Shown here: positions 47,020 through 56,462 of the stretch, in pieces
Layout of the letters: each line of letters opens with the position of its first letter
Numbering within the stretch: the stretch's first letter is position 1
From: Clostridium bornimense
Lineage (GTDB): Bacteria > Bacillota > Clostridia > Clostridiales > Clostridiaceae
Assembly: GCF_018917145.1 (NCBI RefSeq)
Contig: NZ_JAHLOD010000010.1
Coordinates: 1 to 64,000 of the forward strand
Direction: 5' to 3'
Length of the DNA stretch: 64,000 bases
Notes under the pieces: generated by a model
Seen by the model: the letters and a program-made list of their open reading frames with translations, nothing else
Database searches by the model: none
What the model was told of the DNA's origin: nothing
Translations under genes and position numbers: made by a program

Positions 47020-48261
47020 ATGGAAAGAAGAGTAGTTGTTACAGGATTAGGTGCTTTAACTCCATTAGGACTAAATGTAGAAGAAAGTTGGAATGGAATT
47101 AAAGAAGGTAAGGTAGGAATAGATAAAATTACTTTAATAGATGCTTCAGAACATAAAGCTAAAGTTGCAGGAGAGGTAAAAAACTTTAATGCAGAAGAAT
47201 ATTTAGGGAAAAAAGAAGCTAAAAGAATGGATAGATTTACTCAACTTGCAGTAGTAGCAGCAAGAGAGGCTGTAAAAGATTCTGGTATAGATTTAGAGAA
47301 GATTAATAAAGAAAGATTTGGTGTTATTGTAAGTTCTGGAATTGGTGGACTTGGCACAATAGAAGAGCAAGTAATAAATAAGCATGAAAAAGGTGTAGGA
47401 AGAGTATCACCTTTCTTTGTTCCGATGTCTATTGTAAATTTAGTTGCTGGGACTATAGCTATTGAATTTGGAGCTAAAGGAACTTGTACTAGTGTCGTTA
47501 CTGCATGTGCTACAGGAACACAATGTATAGGAGAGGCATTTAGAAATATAAAATATGGATATTCAGATATAATAATAGCTGGTTCTAGTGAGGCACCAAT
47601 AACTCCTATGGGGGTAGCTGGATTTGCATCTATGAAGGCATTAAGTAAAAGTGAAGATCCACTTAGAGCATCAATACCATTTGATAAGGAAAGACATGGA
47701 TTTGTTATGGGTGAAGGTGCAGGAATGCTTATTTTAGAAGACATGGAATCTGCACTTAAAAGAGGAGCTAAAATTTATGCAGAAATTGTTGGCTATGGAT
47801 CAACATGTGATGCTCATCATATTACAGCACCAGATCCATCAGCAGAAATGTCTGGAAGAGCTATAGAGTTAGCTATGGAAGAAGGAAATATAAAACCAGA
47901 AGAAGTTAGTTATATAAATGCTCATGGTACATCTACAGAATTAAATGATAAGACAGAAACAAGGGCTATAAAAAATGCATTAGGTGATTATGCATATAAG
48001 GTAGCAATAAGTTCTACTAAGTCAATGACAGGACATTTATTAGGTGCTGCAGGATCAGTAGAGGGGATATTTGCAATAAAGGCTATTGAAGATGACTTTA
48101 TACCACCTACAATGGGATATAAAGTACCGGATGAAGAATGTGATTTAGATTATACACCTAATGTTGGTAGAAAAGCTGATGTACAGGTTGCATTATCTAG
48201 TTCATTAGGATTTGGAGGACATAATGCAGTAATTGCTTTTAGAAAATGGAGTGGGAGGTAA
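47020..48261 (+). CDS. fabF: 3-oxoacyl-ACP synthase II (FabF)
   Basis: FabF elongates acyl-ACP chains. The 413-residue protein has the Cys-His-His triad: Cys in VTACATGTQCIGEA, His in INAHGTSTELND and His in STKSMTGHLLGAAG. AGGGTTAG-like purines precede the ATG. It overlaps the ribosome site of accB downstream. Confidence 0.97.
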   Translation: MERRVVVTGLGALTPLGLNVEESWNGIKEGKVGIDKITLIDASEHKAKVAGEVKNFNAEEYLGKKEAKRMDRFTQLAVVAAREAVKDSGIDLEKINKERFGVIVSSGIGGLGTIEEQVINKHEKGVGRVSPFFVPMSIVNLVAGTIAIEFGAKGTCTSVVTACATGTQCIGEAFRNIKYGYSDIIIAGSSEAPITPMGVAGFASMKALSKSEDPLRASIPFDKERHGFVMGEGAGMLILEDMESALKRGAKIYAEIVGYGSTCDAHHITAPDPSAEMSGRAIELAMEEGNIKPEEVSYINAHGTSTELNDKTETRAIKNALGDYAYKVAISSTKSMTGHLLGAAGSVEGIFAIKAIEDDFIPPTMGYKVPDEECDLDYTPNVGRKADVQVALSSSLGFGGHNAVIAFRKWSGR

Positions 48262-48266
48262 TTAAT

Positions 48267-48704
48267 ATGGATAAACAACTAATTAATGACCTAATAACAC
48301 TAATTGATAAATCATCTATAACATCATTTGAGTATGAGGAAAATGGAGTTGCTGTTAGGATAAAAAGAGAAAATAATGTAGTAAGTACAAATACAAACAC
48401 AGATAAATTAGCATCTAACACCATGATAATTAATGAAGGAGAAGAGGCTACTACTAAAAGTGATGATGAATACAAAATAGTCAAATCTCCAATCGTGGGA
48501 ACATTTTATGATAAGGCATCACCAGAGAAAGATAGTTTTGTAAAGGTTGGGCAAAAAGTATCAGTAGGAGATACACTTTGCATAATAGAAGCTATGAAGA
48601 TAATGAATGAGATAAATTCTGATTTTAATGGAGAAGTAGTAGAAGTACTTTGTAATAATGAAGATATGGTTGAGTTTGGTCAGCCGTTATTTAAGATAAG
48701 GTAG
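48267..48704 (+). CDS. accB: Biotin carboxyl carrier protein of acetyl-CoA carboxylase (AccB)
   Basis: AccB carries the biotin cofactor. The 145 residues have a flexible N-terminal region, then a biotinyl domain with the target lysine in EAMKIMNEI near residue 112. The start at 48267 follows GGGAGG and is 5 nt after fabF; the longer frame from 48246 overlaps fabF and lacks a site. Its biotinylating enzyme BirA is encoded at 52.3-53.2 kb. Confidence 0.96.
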   Translation: MDKQLINDLITLIDKSSITSFEYEENGVAVRIKRENNVVSTNTNTDKLASNTMIINEGEEATTKSDDEYKIVKSPIVGTFYDKASPEKDSFVKVGQKVSVGDTLCIIEAMKIMNEINSDFNGEVVEVLCNNEDMVEFGQPLFKIR

Positions 48705-48714
48705 GGAAGTTTAT

Positions 48715-49140
48715 ATGATAATGGATGTTAAACAAATACAAGAAATATTACCACATAGATATCCTTTTTTATTAGTGGATAGGGTATTAGAAATGGAAGA
48801 GGGGAAAAGAATAGTTGCATCAAAAGCTGTAACTATGAATGAATATTTCTTTCAAGGACATTTTCCACAAGAACCAGTAATGCCTGGGGTACTTATAATG
48901 GAGGCGTTAGCACAAACTGGTGCAATTGCTGTGTTGTCTATGGAACAGAATAAAGGTAAAATTGCATATTTCGGTGGTATGAATAAAGTTAAATTTAGAA
49001 ATAAAGTTGTACCAGGCGATGTATTAACATTAGAGATGGAGATAATAAATCTAAAGAGTAGAGCTGGAGTAGGAAAAGGTACTGCTTATGTTGATGGTAA
49101 AAAGGTAGCAGAGGGAGAATTAACATTTATGATTGGGTAA
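48715..49140 (+). CDS. fabZ: 3-hydroxyacyl-ACP dehydratase (FabZ)
   Basis: FabZ dehydrates 3-hydroxyacyl-ACP. The 141 residues have the hot-dog fold with [14 protein letters not shown] and the active-site His/Glu in [27 protein letters not shown] is near the ATG at 48715; an ATG two codons later is also possible. It is placed between accB and accC, as in other clostridia. Confidence 0.97.
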   Translation: MIMDVKQIQEILPHRYPFLLVDRVLEMEEGKRIVASKAVTMNEYFFQGHFPQEPVMPGVLIMEALAQTGAIAVLSMEQNKGKIAYFGGMNKVKFRNKVVPGDVLTLEMEIINLKSRAGVGKGTAYVDGKKVAEGELTFMIG

Positions 49141-49152
49141 GGAGAGGCTATT

Positions 49153-50496
49153 ATGATAAAGAAAGTCTTAATTGCAAATCGTGGAGAAATTGCTGTTAGA
49201 GTTATACGTGCATGTAGAGAGATGGGAATAAAAACTGTAGCAGTTTATTCAGAAGCTGATAAAGATGCATTGCATACGCAACTAGCTGATGAAGCTGTTT
49301 GTATTGGACCGGCTAAATCTAAAGATTCATATTTAAATATGGGTAATATTATAAGTGCAGCAGTACTTACAGGGGCTCAAGCTATACATCCTGGGTTTGG
49401 TTTCTTATCTGAAAATGCAATGTTTGCCTCTATGTGTGAGGAATGTAATATTAAATTTATAGGTCCAGATGCCGAAACTATAGATATGATGGGAAATAAA
49501 GCAAAAGCTAGGGAGGTTATGATAAAAGCAGATGTTCCAGTGGTACCTGGATGCATTGGAACCATTGATAGCTTAGAAGAAGCGATAAGTGAAAGTAAGA
49601 AGATAGGTTATCCGCTTATGATAAAGGCAGCAGCTGGAGGTGGAGGCAAAGGAATAAGAATTGTGTATTCTAAAAACGAACTAGAAATGGCATATAGTGC
49701 AGCTAAAAGCGAAGCTAGGGCTAATTTTAATGATGACACAGTTTATATGGAAAAGTTTATAGAAGAGCCAAAACATATAGAAATACAAATATTAGCTGAT
49801 AATTATGGAAATGTAGTGCACTTAGGGGAAAGAGATTGTTCACTTCAAAGAAGGAATCAAAAGGTTTTAGAAGAGGCACCATCATTAATTCTTACTGAAG
49901 AGTTAAGAAGAGTAATGGGAGAAAGTGCTGTTAGAGCAGCAAAAGCTGTTAATTACAAAGGGGTAGGAACAATTGAATTTTTAGTTGATAAACATAAAAA
50001 TTTTTATTTTATGGAGATGAATACTAGAATACAAGTTGAACATCCAATAACAGAATTAGTAACAGGTATTGATTTAGTTAAAGAACAAATAAGAGTAGCA
50101 AATGGAAAAGAATTGTCTTTTAATCAAGAGGATATAAAAATTGAAGGGCATGCTATTGAATGTAGAATAAATGCAGAGAATCCTGATATGAATTTTGCAC
50201 CATCACCAGGAAGAGTAGAGATACTTATTGTGCCTGGAGGAAATGGTGTAAGAGTGGATTCAGCGGTATATCAAGGTTATATAATACCTCCATATTATGA
50301 TTCTATGATAAGTAAGCTTATAGTACATGGTAAAAGTAGAGAAGAGGCAATTTCAAAGATGAAAAGAGCTTTGTGTGAATATGAAATTAGAGGAATTGAT
50401 ACCAATATAGATTTTCAACTAAAGATACTTAATAATGAAAATTATATTAAAGGAAATTTTGATACAGGATTTATTCAAAAGGAGATATTGAAATAG
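49153..50496 (+). CDS. accC: Acetyl-CoA carboxylase, biotin carboxylase subunit (AccC)
   Basis: AccC uses ATP and bicarbonate to carboxylate biotin on AccB. The 447 residues contain the ATP-grasp glycine loop AAAGGGGKGIRI, and the catalytic EMNTRIQVEHPITE. AAGGAGAGG precedes the ATG. Full length for the family. Confidence 0.98.
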   Translation: MIKKVLIANRGEIAVRVIRACREMGIKTVAVYSEADKDALHTQLADEAVCIGPAKSKDSYLNMGNIISAAVLTGAQAIHPGFGFLSENAMFASMCEECNIKFIGPDAETIDMMGNKAKAREVMIKADVPVVPGCIGTIDSLEEAISESKKIGYPLMIKAAAGGGGKGIRIVYSKNELEMAYSAAKSEARANFNDDTVYMEKFIEEPKHIEIQILADNYGNVVHLGERDCSLQRRNQKVLEEAPSLILTEELRRVMGESAVRAAKAVNYKGVGTIEFLVDKHKNFYFMEMNTRIQVEHPITELVTGIDLVKEQIRVANGKELSFNQEDIKIEGHAIECRINAENPDMNFAPSPGRVEILIVPGGNGVRVDSAVYQGYIIPPYYDSMISKLIVHGKSREEAISKMKRALCEYEIRGIDTNIDFQLKILNNENYIKGNFDTGFIQKEILK

Positions 50497-50508
50497 TAGG
50501 TGGGAACT

Positions 50509-51384
50509 ATGAATCTGTTTAAGAGAACTAAATACCTTACTGTTGGTAATGAGGAAAGTAAAGATGTAAATGCCAATGCTGAAGAAATCCCAACAATACC
50601 TGATGGTATGTGGATTAAATGTGATAAGTGTAACAAAATATTATACAACAAAGAAGTAGAAGAAAATCTTAAGGTTTGTCCTGAGTGTGGTGGATATTTT
50701 AGATTAAATGCAAAAGAAAGAATAGACATGATAGTTGATGATGGAACATTTAAGGAATTCAATGAAAATATGACGTCTAAAAATCCGTTAGATTATCCTG
50801 GCTATGAAGAAAAGATAAAAAAAATGCAAGAAAAAACAGGTTTATCTGAAGGCGTAGTGACAGGATATGGTGAAATAGAAAAAAAGCCATGTATAATAGC
50901 AGTTATGGATAGTAACTTTATGATGGGAAGTATGGGGAGTGTAGTTGGTGAAAAAATAACTTTTGCAGTAGAGAAAGCTACAAAAGAAAAGTTACCTATA
51001 ATCATATTTACTTGTTCTGGTGGTGCTAGAATGCAAGAAGGTATGGTATCCCTAATGCAAATGGCGAAGGTTAGTGCAGCTTTAGGCAAGCATAGTGATG
51101 AAGGATTACTATATGTAACAGTATTAACAGATCCAACTACTGGTGGTGTAACAGCATCATTTGCTATGCTAGGAGATATAATATTAGCTGAACCGAAAGC
51201 ATTAGTAGGCTTTGCAGGAAGAAGAGTTATAGAACAAACTATTAAGCAAGAGTTACCAGAGAATTTTCAAACATCAGAGTTTTTATTAGAGCATGGTTTT
51301 GTTGATAAAATAGTAGAAAGAAAAGATTTAAAACATACTTTGGCAACAATATTAAAAATACACAATGTAAAGGATGTGAAATAA
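50509..51384 (+). CDS. accD: Acetyl-CoA carboxylase carboxyltransferase beta subunit (AccD)
   Basis: AccD and AccA together move the carboxyl group to acetyl-CoA. The 291 residues have an N-terminal zinc ribbon (CDKCNKIL and CPECGG) and a crotonase-like domain with SGGARMQEG and [12 protein letters not shown]. The start at 50509 follows TAGGTGGGA; the GTG at 50500 lies inside that site. It abuts accA with no gap. Confidence 0.97.
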   Translation: MNLFKRTKYLTVGNEESKDVNANAEEIPTIPDGMWIKCDKCNKILYNKEVEENLKVCPECGGYFRLNAKERIDMIVDDGTFKEFNENMTSKNPLDYPGYEEKIKKMQEKTGLSEGVVTGYGEIEKKPCIIAVMDSNFMMGSMGSVVGEKITFAVEKATKEKLPIIIFTCSGGARMQEGMVSLMQMAKVSAALGKHSDEGLLYVTVLTDPTTGGVTASFAMLGDIILAEPKALVGFAGRRVIEQTIKQELPENFQTSEFLLEHGFVDKIVERKDLKHTLATILKIHNVKDVK

Positions 51385-52191
51385 GTGAGTAAATTAAATG
51401 CATGGGATAAGGTAGTGTTATCTAGGATGGTTGAGAGACCAACAACAATGGATTTGATAGAAAGAATATTCACAGACTTTATAGAGTTAAAAGGTGATAG
51501 AAATTTTAGAGATGATAAAGCGGTAGTTGGAGGAATTGGTTTTTTAGAGGAGATTCCGATAACTGTAATAGGTATACAAAAGGGAAAAAATTTAAAAGAT
51601 AATATAGAGAGAAATTTTGGGGCTCCATATCCAGAAGGATATAGGAAAGCTTTAAGGCTTATGAAAAATGCAGAAAAGTTTAATAGACCTATAATAAATT
51701 TTATCAATACAGCAGGTGCTTTTTGTGGAGTTGGAGCAGAAGAAAGAGGTCAAGGAGAAGCAATAGCTAGAAATTTATTAGAAATGAGCAAATTAAAAAC
51801 TCCTATAATATCAATTGTTATAGGTGAAGGTGGTAGTGGTGGAGCATTGGCATTAGCTGTTGCTGATAGGGTATGGATGCTAGAAAATGCAGTATACTCA
51901 ATATTATCACCAGAAGGTTTTGCATCAATACTATGGAAAGATGGAACTAGAGCAAAGGAAGCTGCAGAATCAATGAAAATGACTGCAGATAGTTTATTTA
52001 AATTAGGAATTATAGATAAAATTATAAAAGAACCGAATGGCGGCGCCCATAAAGATGTAGATTTAGTAGCGCAAAGAATAAAAGATGAGTTATATAAGGA
52101 ATTGAAAGAATTGATAAATATAGATAAGAGTAATCTTATTAGAGATAGATATGCAAAGTTTAGAAGCTTTGGAGAGTTTGATATATTATAA
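51385..52191 (+). CDS. accA: Acetyl-CoA carboxylase carboxyltransferase alpha subunit (AccA)
   Basis: The 268-residue protein has the crotonase-like fold with [19 protein letters not shown] and [19 protein letters not shown], the acetyl-CoA binding core. The start is GTG directly after the accD stop, with AAAGGATG upstream. It is a little shorter at the N-terminus than Proteobacterial AccA, which is normal for clostridia. Last gene of the operon, followed by a terminator. Confidence 0.97.
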   Translation: MSKLNAWDKVVLSRMVERPTTMDLIERIFTDFIELKGDRNFRDDKAVVGGIGFLEEIPITVIGIQKGKNLKDNIERNFGAPYPEGYRKALRLMKNAEKFNRPIINFINTAGAFCGVGAEERGQGEAIARNLLEMSKLKTPIISIVIGEGGSGGALALAVADRVWMLENAVYSILSPEGFASILWKDGTRAKEAAESMKMTADSLFKLGIIDKIIKEPNGGAHKDVDLVAQRIKDELYKELKELINIDKSNLIRDRYAKFRSFGEFDIL

Positions 52192-52198
52192 GGTTTTT

Positions 52199-52246
52199 AA
52201 AAGCTATCGTAAAAATAAGTGAAAACTTGTGAACGATAGCTTTTTT
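52199..52246 (+). terminator. Terminator of the fatty acid operon
   Basis: AAGCTATCGT (52201-52210) and ACGATAGCTT (52233-52242) form a 10-bp stem with a 22-nt loop, followed by a T run. Confidence 0.85.
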
Positions 52247-52269
52247 AGTGCACAGTTTTTAGTGCACTG
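52242..52269. repeat. Tandem 14-bp duplication at the 3' end of birA
   Basis: TTTTTAGTGCACAG (52242-52255) is directly followed by TTTTTAGTGCACTG (52256-52269), differing at one base. The birA stop codon lies in the second copy. Confidence 0.85.
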
Positions 52270-53233
52270 GTCTAACGGATATTTCACCGGAGTAGATAGT
52301 TCTTTCTTTATTATCGGCGTCAATAACTAGTAAGCTGCCGTCGTCATTTATATTTTTGGCTAATACTTTTTCGTGAGAATTTTTATTTATTAAATAAATT
52401 TCTTTGCCTATTACGTTAGAGTAATTCCTGCATATTGAAAGGGCTTCTGTGATGTCATTATTTTTATATTTTTCATAGAGGTCTTCAAAATTATTAAGTA
52501 TAGATGCAAGTAATAGTTGTCTTGAGATATTTTGACCACAGTGTATTTTTAATGATGTAGCTACGGTTTGTATGTCACTAGGATAGTCTTCTAAAGTTGT
52601 GTTTACATTTAAACCGATTCCTAGAACAACATAATTAACAGAGGAAAGTTCACAATTTAATTCTGTTAATATTCCACATACTTTTTTATTGTCTAAGTAT
52701 ATATCGTTAGGCCATTTTATAGTGGTATCTATATTGAAAGATTTTAAAGATTTATGAATTGCAGCAGCTGCTACAAATGTTAATATTCCTACACTATAAG
52801 GATCTACATTAGGTCTAAGAATTATTGAAAAAAAGAGTCCTTTACCAGAAGGAGATACCCAAGTTCTACCCATTCGTCCACGTCCACAAGTTTGAAGTTC
52901 AGAAATTATGGTAGTTCCCTCTGGATAGTTCTTTGATGCTAAATCTTTTGCTTTTGTTGAGGTAGAATCTATAGTAGAAAAATAGTTATAATTACGACCT
53001 ATATATTTAGTTGTTAACGAATTGCAAATTTCACCATAAGTAATTACATCAGGACTAGATAATAATAGATAGCCTTTATTTGTGACAGAATCTATTTTAT
53101 AGCCGTCTTCTTTAAGTGCCTTCATGTATTTCCAGATAGCTGATCTAGTTATATTTAATTCTTTAGATATCATTTCTCCAGATACATAGTCAAAATTATT
53201 TTTCTTAAGTAGTGATAGTATCTTATCTTTCAT
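52259..53233 (-). CDS. birA: Bifunctional biotin ligase/biotin operon repressor (BirA)
   Basis: BirA makes biotinyl-AMP, attaches biotin to AccB, and as a dimer can repress biotin genes. The 324 residues have an N-terminal winged-helix (ISKELNITRSAIWKYMKALK) and the ligase domain with GRGRMGRTWVSPSGKG and KWPNDIYLDNKKVCGILTE. The start at 53233 follows GGGGGAA; five extra codons upstream lack a site. It faces the fatty acid operon that includes its substrate. No operator was identified here. Confidence 0.96.
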   Translation of the reverse strand: MKDKILSLLKKNNFDYVSGEMISKELNITRSAIWKYMKALKEDGYKIDSVTNKGYLLLSSPDVITYGEICNSLTTKYIGRNYNYFSTIDSTSTKAKDLASKNYPEGTTIISELQTCGRGRMGRTWVSPSGKGLFFSIILRPNVDPYSVGILTFVAAAAIHKSLKSFNIDTTIKWPNDIYLDNKKVCGILTELNCELSSVNYVVLGIGLNVNTTLEDYPSDIQTVATSLKIHCGQNISRQLLLASILNNFEDLYEKYKNNDITEALSICRNYSNVIGKEIYLINKNSHEKVLAKNINDDGSLLVIDADNKERTIYSGEISVRPVH

Positions 53234-53291
53234 TGGCTGTTCCCCCAAATTAGAATATGTTATAAAAATATTATATAATAAAAAGTAGTTA

Positions 53292-53300
53292 TGATATAAT
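53292..53300 (+). promoter_or_regulatory. Extended -10 promoter before topB
   Basis: TGATATAAT at 53292-53300 is an extended -10 element lying 16 nt before the topB start, so the mRNA would have a very short leader. No clear -35 was seen. Confidence 0.5.
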
Positions 53301-53315
53301 CAAAATGGTGATTTT

Positions 53316-55556
53316 ATGAAAAAGGCTTTATTTATAACAGAAAAACCATCAGTGGCAATGGATTACGTGAAGTTGTTAAATGTGAAATCTACTCGAAGAG
53401 ATGGATATATAGAAGGAGAAGATTCTGTATTTACATGGTGTGTTGGGCACTTAGTAACAATGTGTTATCCAGAAGCATATGATGCCAAATTAAAAACATG
53501 GAGTTTGAATACACTACCATTTATACCGGATACATATAAGTATGAAGTAATACCGGCAGTGAAAAAACAATTTGATATAGTAGCATCATTATTAAAACGT
53601 GATGATATAGATACAATATATGTATGTACGGATTCGGGGAGAGAAGGAGAATACATATATAGATTAGTGGATGAAATGGTAGGTGTAGAAGGTAAGAAAA
53701 AGAAAAGAGTTTGGATTGATTCTCAAACTGAAGAAGAGATAAAAAGGGGAATAAAAGAAGCTAAGGATTTACAGGAATATGACGCCTTATCAGATTCTGC
53801 TTACTTAAGAGCAAAAGAGGATTATCTGCAAGGAATTAATTTTTCTAGATTACTTACATTAATATATGGAGATGCGTTAGCACAAGTATTGAATGAAGAC
53901 TTTACTGTAGTAGCAGTAGGTCGAGTAATGAGTTGCGTTTTAGGAATGATAGTTGATAGAGAAAGAGATATAAAGAACTTCGTAAAAGACTATTTTTATA
54001 AAATACAAGGTAGTTTTAAATTAAATGAAGAGGTTTTAAATACAGAGTGGAAAGTAACAGATGAATCTAGAGTTAAGGATTCACCAAAATTATATAGTGA
54101 TTCTGGATTTAAAAAAAGGGAAGATGCAGAAGAATTTATAGATTCTATAGATGGAAAGTTTGCTGTTGTTAAATCAATAACTAAACATACAGAGAAGAAA
54201 AATGCACCGTTATTATTTAACTTAGCAGAAATTCAAAATCTTTGTTCTAAGAGACTTAAGATTCCACCAGAAGAAACATTAAGTATAGTTCAAGAACTTT
54301 ATGAAAAAAAGTTAGTGACCTATCCTAGAACAGATGCTAGAGTTTTATCTACAGCAGTAGGAAAAGAAATAGGTAAGACTATAAGTAAATTAAGAAACTA
54401 TCATAATGAAGATATAGCAGGTGCTGTAAAGAATATACTAGAAAATAAATCTTATCAAAATATAAATAAAACTAAATATGTAGACGATAAAAAGATTACA
54501 GACCACTATGCAATAATTCCTACAGGAGAAGGCTTAAATAATTTAAATGGACTTAAAGATAAATCATTTAAAGTATATGAATATATACTTAGAAGATTTT
54601 TAGCAATATTTTTAGAGCCGGCTAAGTTTTCAAAGGTAGCTGTAGAAGTAATATTAGATGGAGAGAGTTTTTTTGCTTCATCTAAAACCTTAGTAGATGA
54701 AGGATATATGAAAATATATACTGAAGATAAAACTAAGGAGAGAGAAGATAAGATATCTAAAGAATTAGTTGAAAAGTTGAAAAAGGGATCATTATTAAAT
54801 CTAAATGAATTAACAATAAAAGAAGGTGAGACATCACCACCTAAGAGATATTCTTCAGGATCAATAATATTGGCTATGGAGAATGCAGGAAAACTTATAG
54901 AAGATGAAGAACTTAGGGAACATATAATTAATACAGGAATAGGTACTTCAGCTACTAGAGGAGAGATTATAAAAAAACTTAATAATATAGGATATATATC
55001 AACCAATAGTAAGACTCAAATTATATCGCCTACAACAAAAGGGGAACTTATATATGAAGTTATTAAAGATTCAGTACCATCATTACTAAATCCTACATTG
55101 ACTGCATCTTGGGAAAAAGGATTGAAGCAGGTTTGTGATAAGGAAATAGCAAGTGATGTCTTTATGGAGAAATTAGAGAAATATATAAAATCTAATATAT
55201 CTAAAGCTATGAGAAGAGGAAGACTTATAGAGAGTAAAAGCCTTTTTAAACAAGTAATTGAAGATAAAAAGTTGAAGGAACCAAGTGAAAGCAAAGTATT
55301 GGGTGTATGTCCAATTTGCAACAAGGGACTTGTTAGAAGAAACTCAAAAGGGTATAATTGTACTAATTTTAATAATGGATGTAGTTTTTTTGTAGGAGAA
55401 ATTTGTGGAGTAAAGATAGGGGATAAAGAAATATATTCTTTAATAAGAAGTGGAAGAACTGAGGTAATTTCAGGATTTAAATCAAAAAGTGGTAATGAGT
55501 TTAAAGCAATGTTAGTTATCAAAGATAATAAGATATCATTAAAATTCTGTAATTAG
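53316..55556 (+). CDS. topB: DNA topoisomerase III (type IA)
   Basis: TopB relaxes and decatenates DNA through a covalent 5'-phosphotyrosine intermediate. The 746 residues have an N-terminal Toprim (LFITEKPSVAMDY; DSGREGEYIYRL), the active Tyr in VTYPRTDARVL near residue 340, and a C-terminal zinc-ribbon-like CPICNKGLVRR with further Cys in CTNFNNGCSFF. GGTGATT precedes the ATG. Many type IA enzymes of this branch occur on mobile elements, but here codon use is like the neighbours. Confidence 0.94.
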   Translation: MKKALFITEKPSVAMDYVKLLNVKSTRRDGYIEGEDSVFTWCVGHLVTMCYPEAYDAKLKTWSLNTLPFIPDTYKYEVIPAVKKQFDIVASLLKRDDIDTIYVCTDSGREGEYIYRLVDEMVGVEGKKKKRVWIDSQTEEEIKRGIKEAKDLQEYDALSDSAYLRAKEDYLQGINFSRLLTLIYGDALAQVLNEDFTVVAVGRVMSCVLGMIVDRERDIKNFVKDYFYKIQGSFKLNEEVLNTEWKVTDESRVKDSPKLYSDSGFKKREDAEEFIDSIDGKFAVVKSITKHTEKKNAPLLFNLAEIQNLCSKRLKIPPEETLSIVQELYEKKLVTYPRTDARVLSTAVGKEIGKTISKLRNYHNEDIAGAVKNILENKSYQNINKTKYVDDKKITDHYAIIPTGEGLNNLNGLKDKSFKVYEYILRRFLAIFLEPAKFSKVAVEVILDGESFFASSKTLVDEGYMKIYTEDKTKEREDKISKELVEKLKKGSLLNLNELTIKEGETSPPKRYSSGSIILAMENAGKLIEDEELREHIINTGIGTSATRGEIIKKLNNIGYISTNSKTQIISPTTKGELIYEVIKDSVPSLLNPTLTASWEKGLKQVCDKEIASDVFMEKLEKYIKSNISKAMRRGRLIESKSLFKQVIEDKKLKEPSESKVLGVCPICNKGLVRRNSKGYNCTNFNNGCSFFVGEICGVKIGDKEIYSLIRSGRTEVISGFKSKSGNEFKAMLVIKDNKISLKFCN

Positions 55557-55570
55557 GAGGGGATAATAGG

Positions 55571-56410
55571 ATGAGTGAGAAATATAGGATGGATAGGATT
55601 CGTGAGCAGGAAAGACGTCGTCAACAACAGTCTAGAAATAATCAAAGAAGAAGTAGATCATATGATAGAGATATTGATCAAAGAAGATATGAACAAGACA
55701 GAATGAATGACAATTATAGCAGATATAGTAGAGAATATAATAGAGATAGAATAGATACAAGAAATAGATTTAATAATAGAAACGTAGTTGATGACAGAAG
55801 ATACAGTCGTGAGTCAATAAATAATACATATTCTAGAGATAGAATGGATAGAACACCACAAAGAAGAAATGATGATTATAGATATCAAGAACGATCAAAT
55901 ATAGATTCAAATAGAAATTATGATAGAGAAAGAGAATATAGATTGGCAGAACGGGAAAGAATAGAAAGAGAGAAGGAAAGAGAAAGAATAGAAAGAATCA
56001 GACAGCAAGATAGAAACTACAATATAAATCAAAAAGAAAGACAAGAAAGAATACAACAGTTAGAGCAAATGAATGCGGCAAATGAAGAAAAAAAGGTTGA
56101 AAGTAGTAATATGGTAGACGTAGCAAAAAAGAAAAAGGATAAAGGTAAAATACTTATAACAATACTAAATATATTGTTAGGATTAGCAGCTATAGGGATA
56201 GCCGCGGTGGGATATATTTATGGAACTGGGGCAAAATCAAGAGTTCAAATATATCTTATAGCAGAAGCTATAATAGTGTTCTTATTTATAATTAATGGAT
56301 TAAGAGCTATTATAAAAAATAAGAGAATTGTAGAAGGCATATTCTTATTATTAGGAGTATGTATAATGATAACATTTATGGTGTTAACAATAAAAAGAAT
56401 ATTTATATAA
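55571..56410 (+). CDS. Arg/Asn/Asp/Tyr-rich disordered protein with C-terminal transmembrane helices
   Basis: I do not recognise a family. Residues 1 to about 185 are extremely rich in Arg, Asp, Asn, Tyr, Gln and Glu with almost no hydrophobics, including an RERERIERIRQ-like helical stretch near 135-165. Three hydrophobic helices follow (about 197-218, 227-247, 255-277). The charged part is probably cytoplasmic and disordered and may bind RNA or DNA. TAGGAGGGG precedes the ATG, 14 nt after topB, so co-transcription with topB is likely. Confidence 0.8.
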   Translation: MSEKYRMDRIREQERRRQQQSRNNQRRSRSYDRDIDQRRYEQDRMNDNYSRYSREYNRDRIDTRNRFNNRNVVDDRRYSRESINNTYSRDRMDRTPQRRNDDYRYQERSNIDSNRNYDREREYRLAERERIEREKERERIERIRQQDRNYNINQKERQERIQQLEQMNAANEEKKVESSNMVDVAKKKKDKGKILITILNILLGLAAIGIAAVGYIYGTGAKSRVQIYLIAEAIIVFLFIINGLRAIIKNKRIVEGIFLLLGVCIMITFMVLTIKRIFI

Positions 56411-56412
56411 AA

Positions 56413-56460
56413 AGAGAGTGTATATTTTTAGCGATAGAAGTCTAATAATATACACTTTAA
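56413..56460. terminator. Weak terminator between convergent genes
   Basis: AGTGTATAT (56417-56425) and ATATACACT (56448-56456) form a 9-bp stem with a 22-nt loop, flanked by A/T-rich sequence. It lies between the Arg-rich gene and the leftward subtilase gene. Confidence 0.5.
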
Positions 56461-56462
56461 TT

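Noticed and set aside
54506-55522. Two long antisense frames inside topB (166 and 168 codons)
   Set aside because: They have the Ser/Leu/Ile-rich composition expected from the reverse complement of A/T-rich coding DNA and no translation signals.
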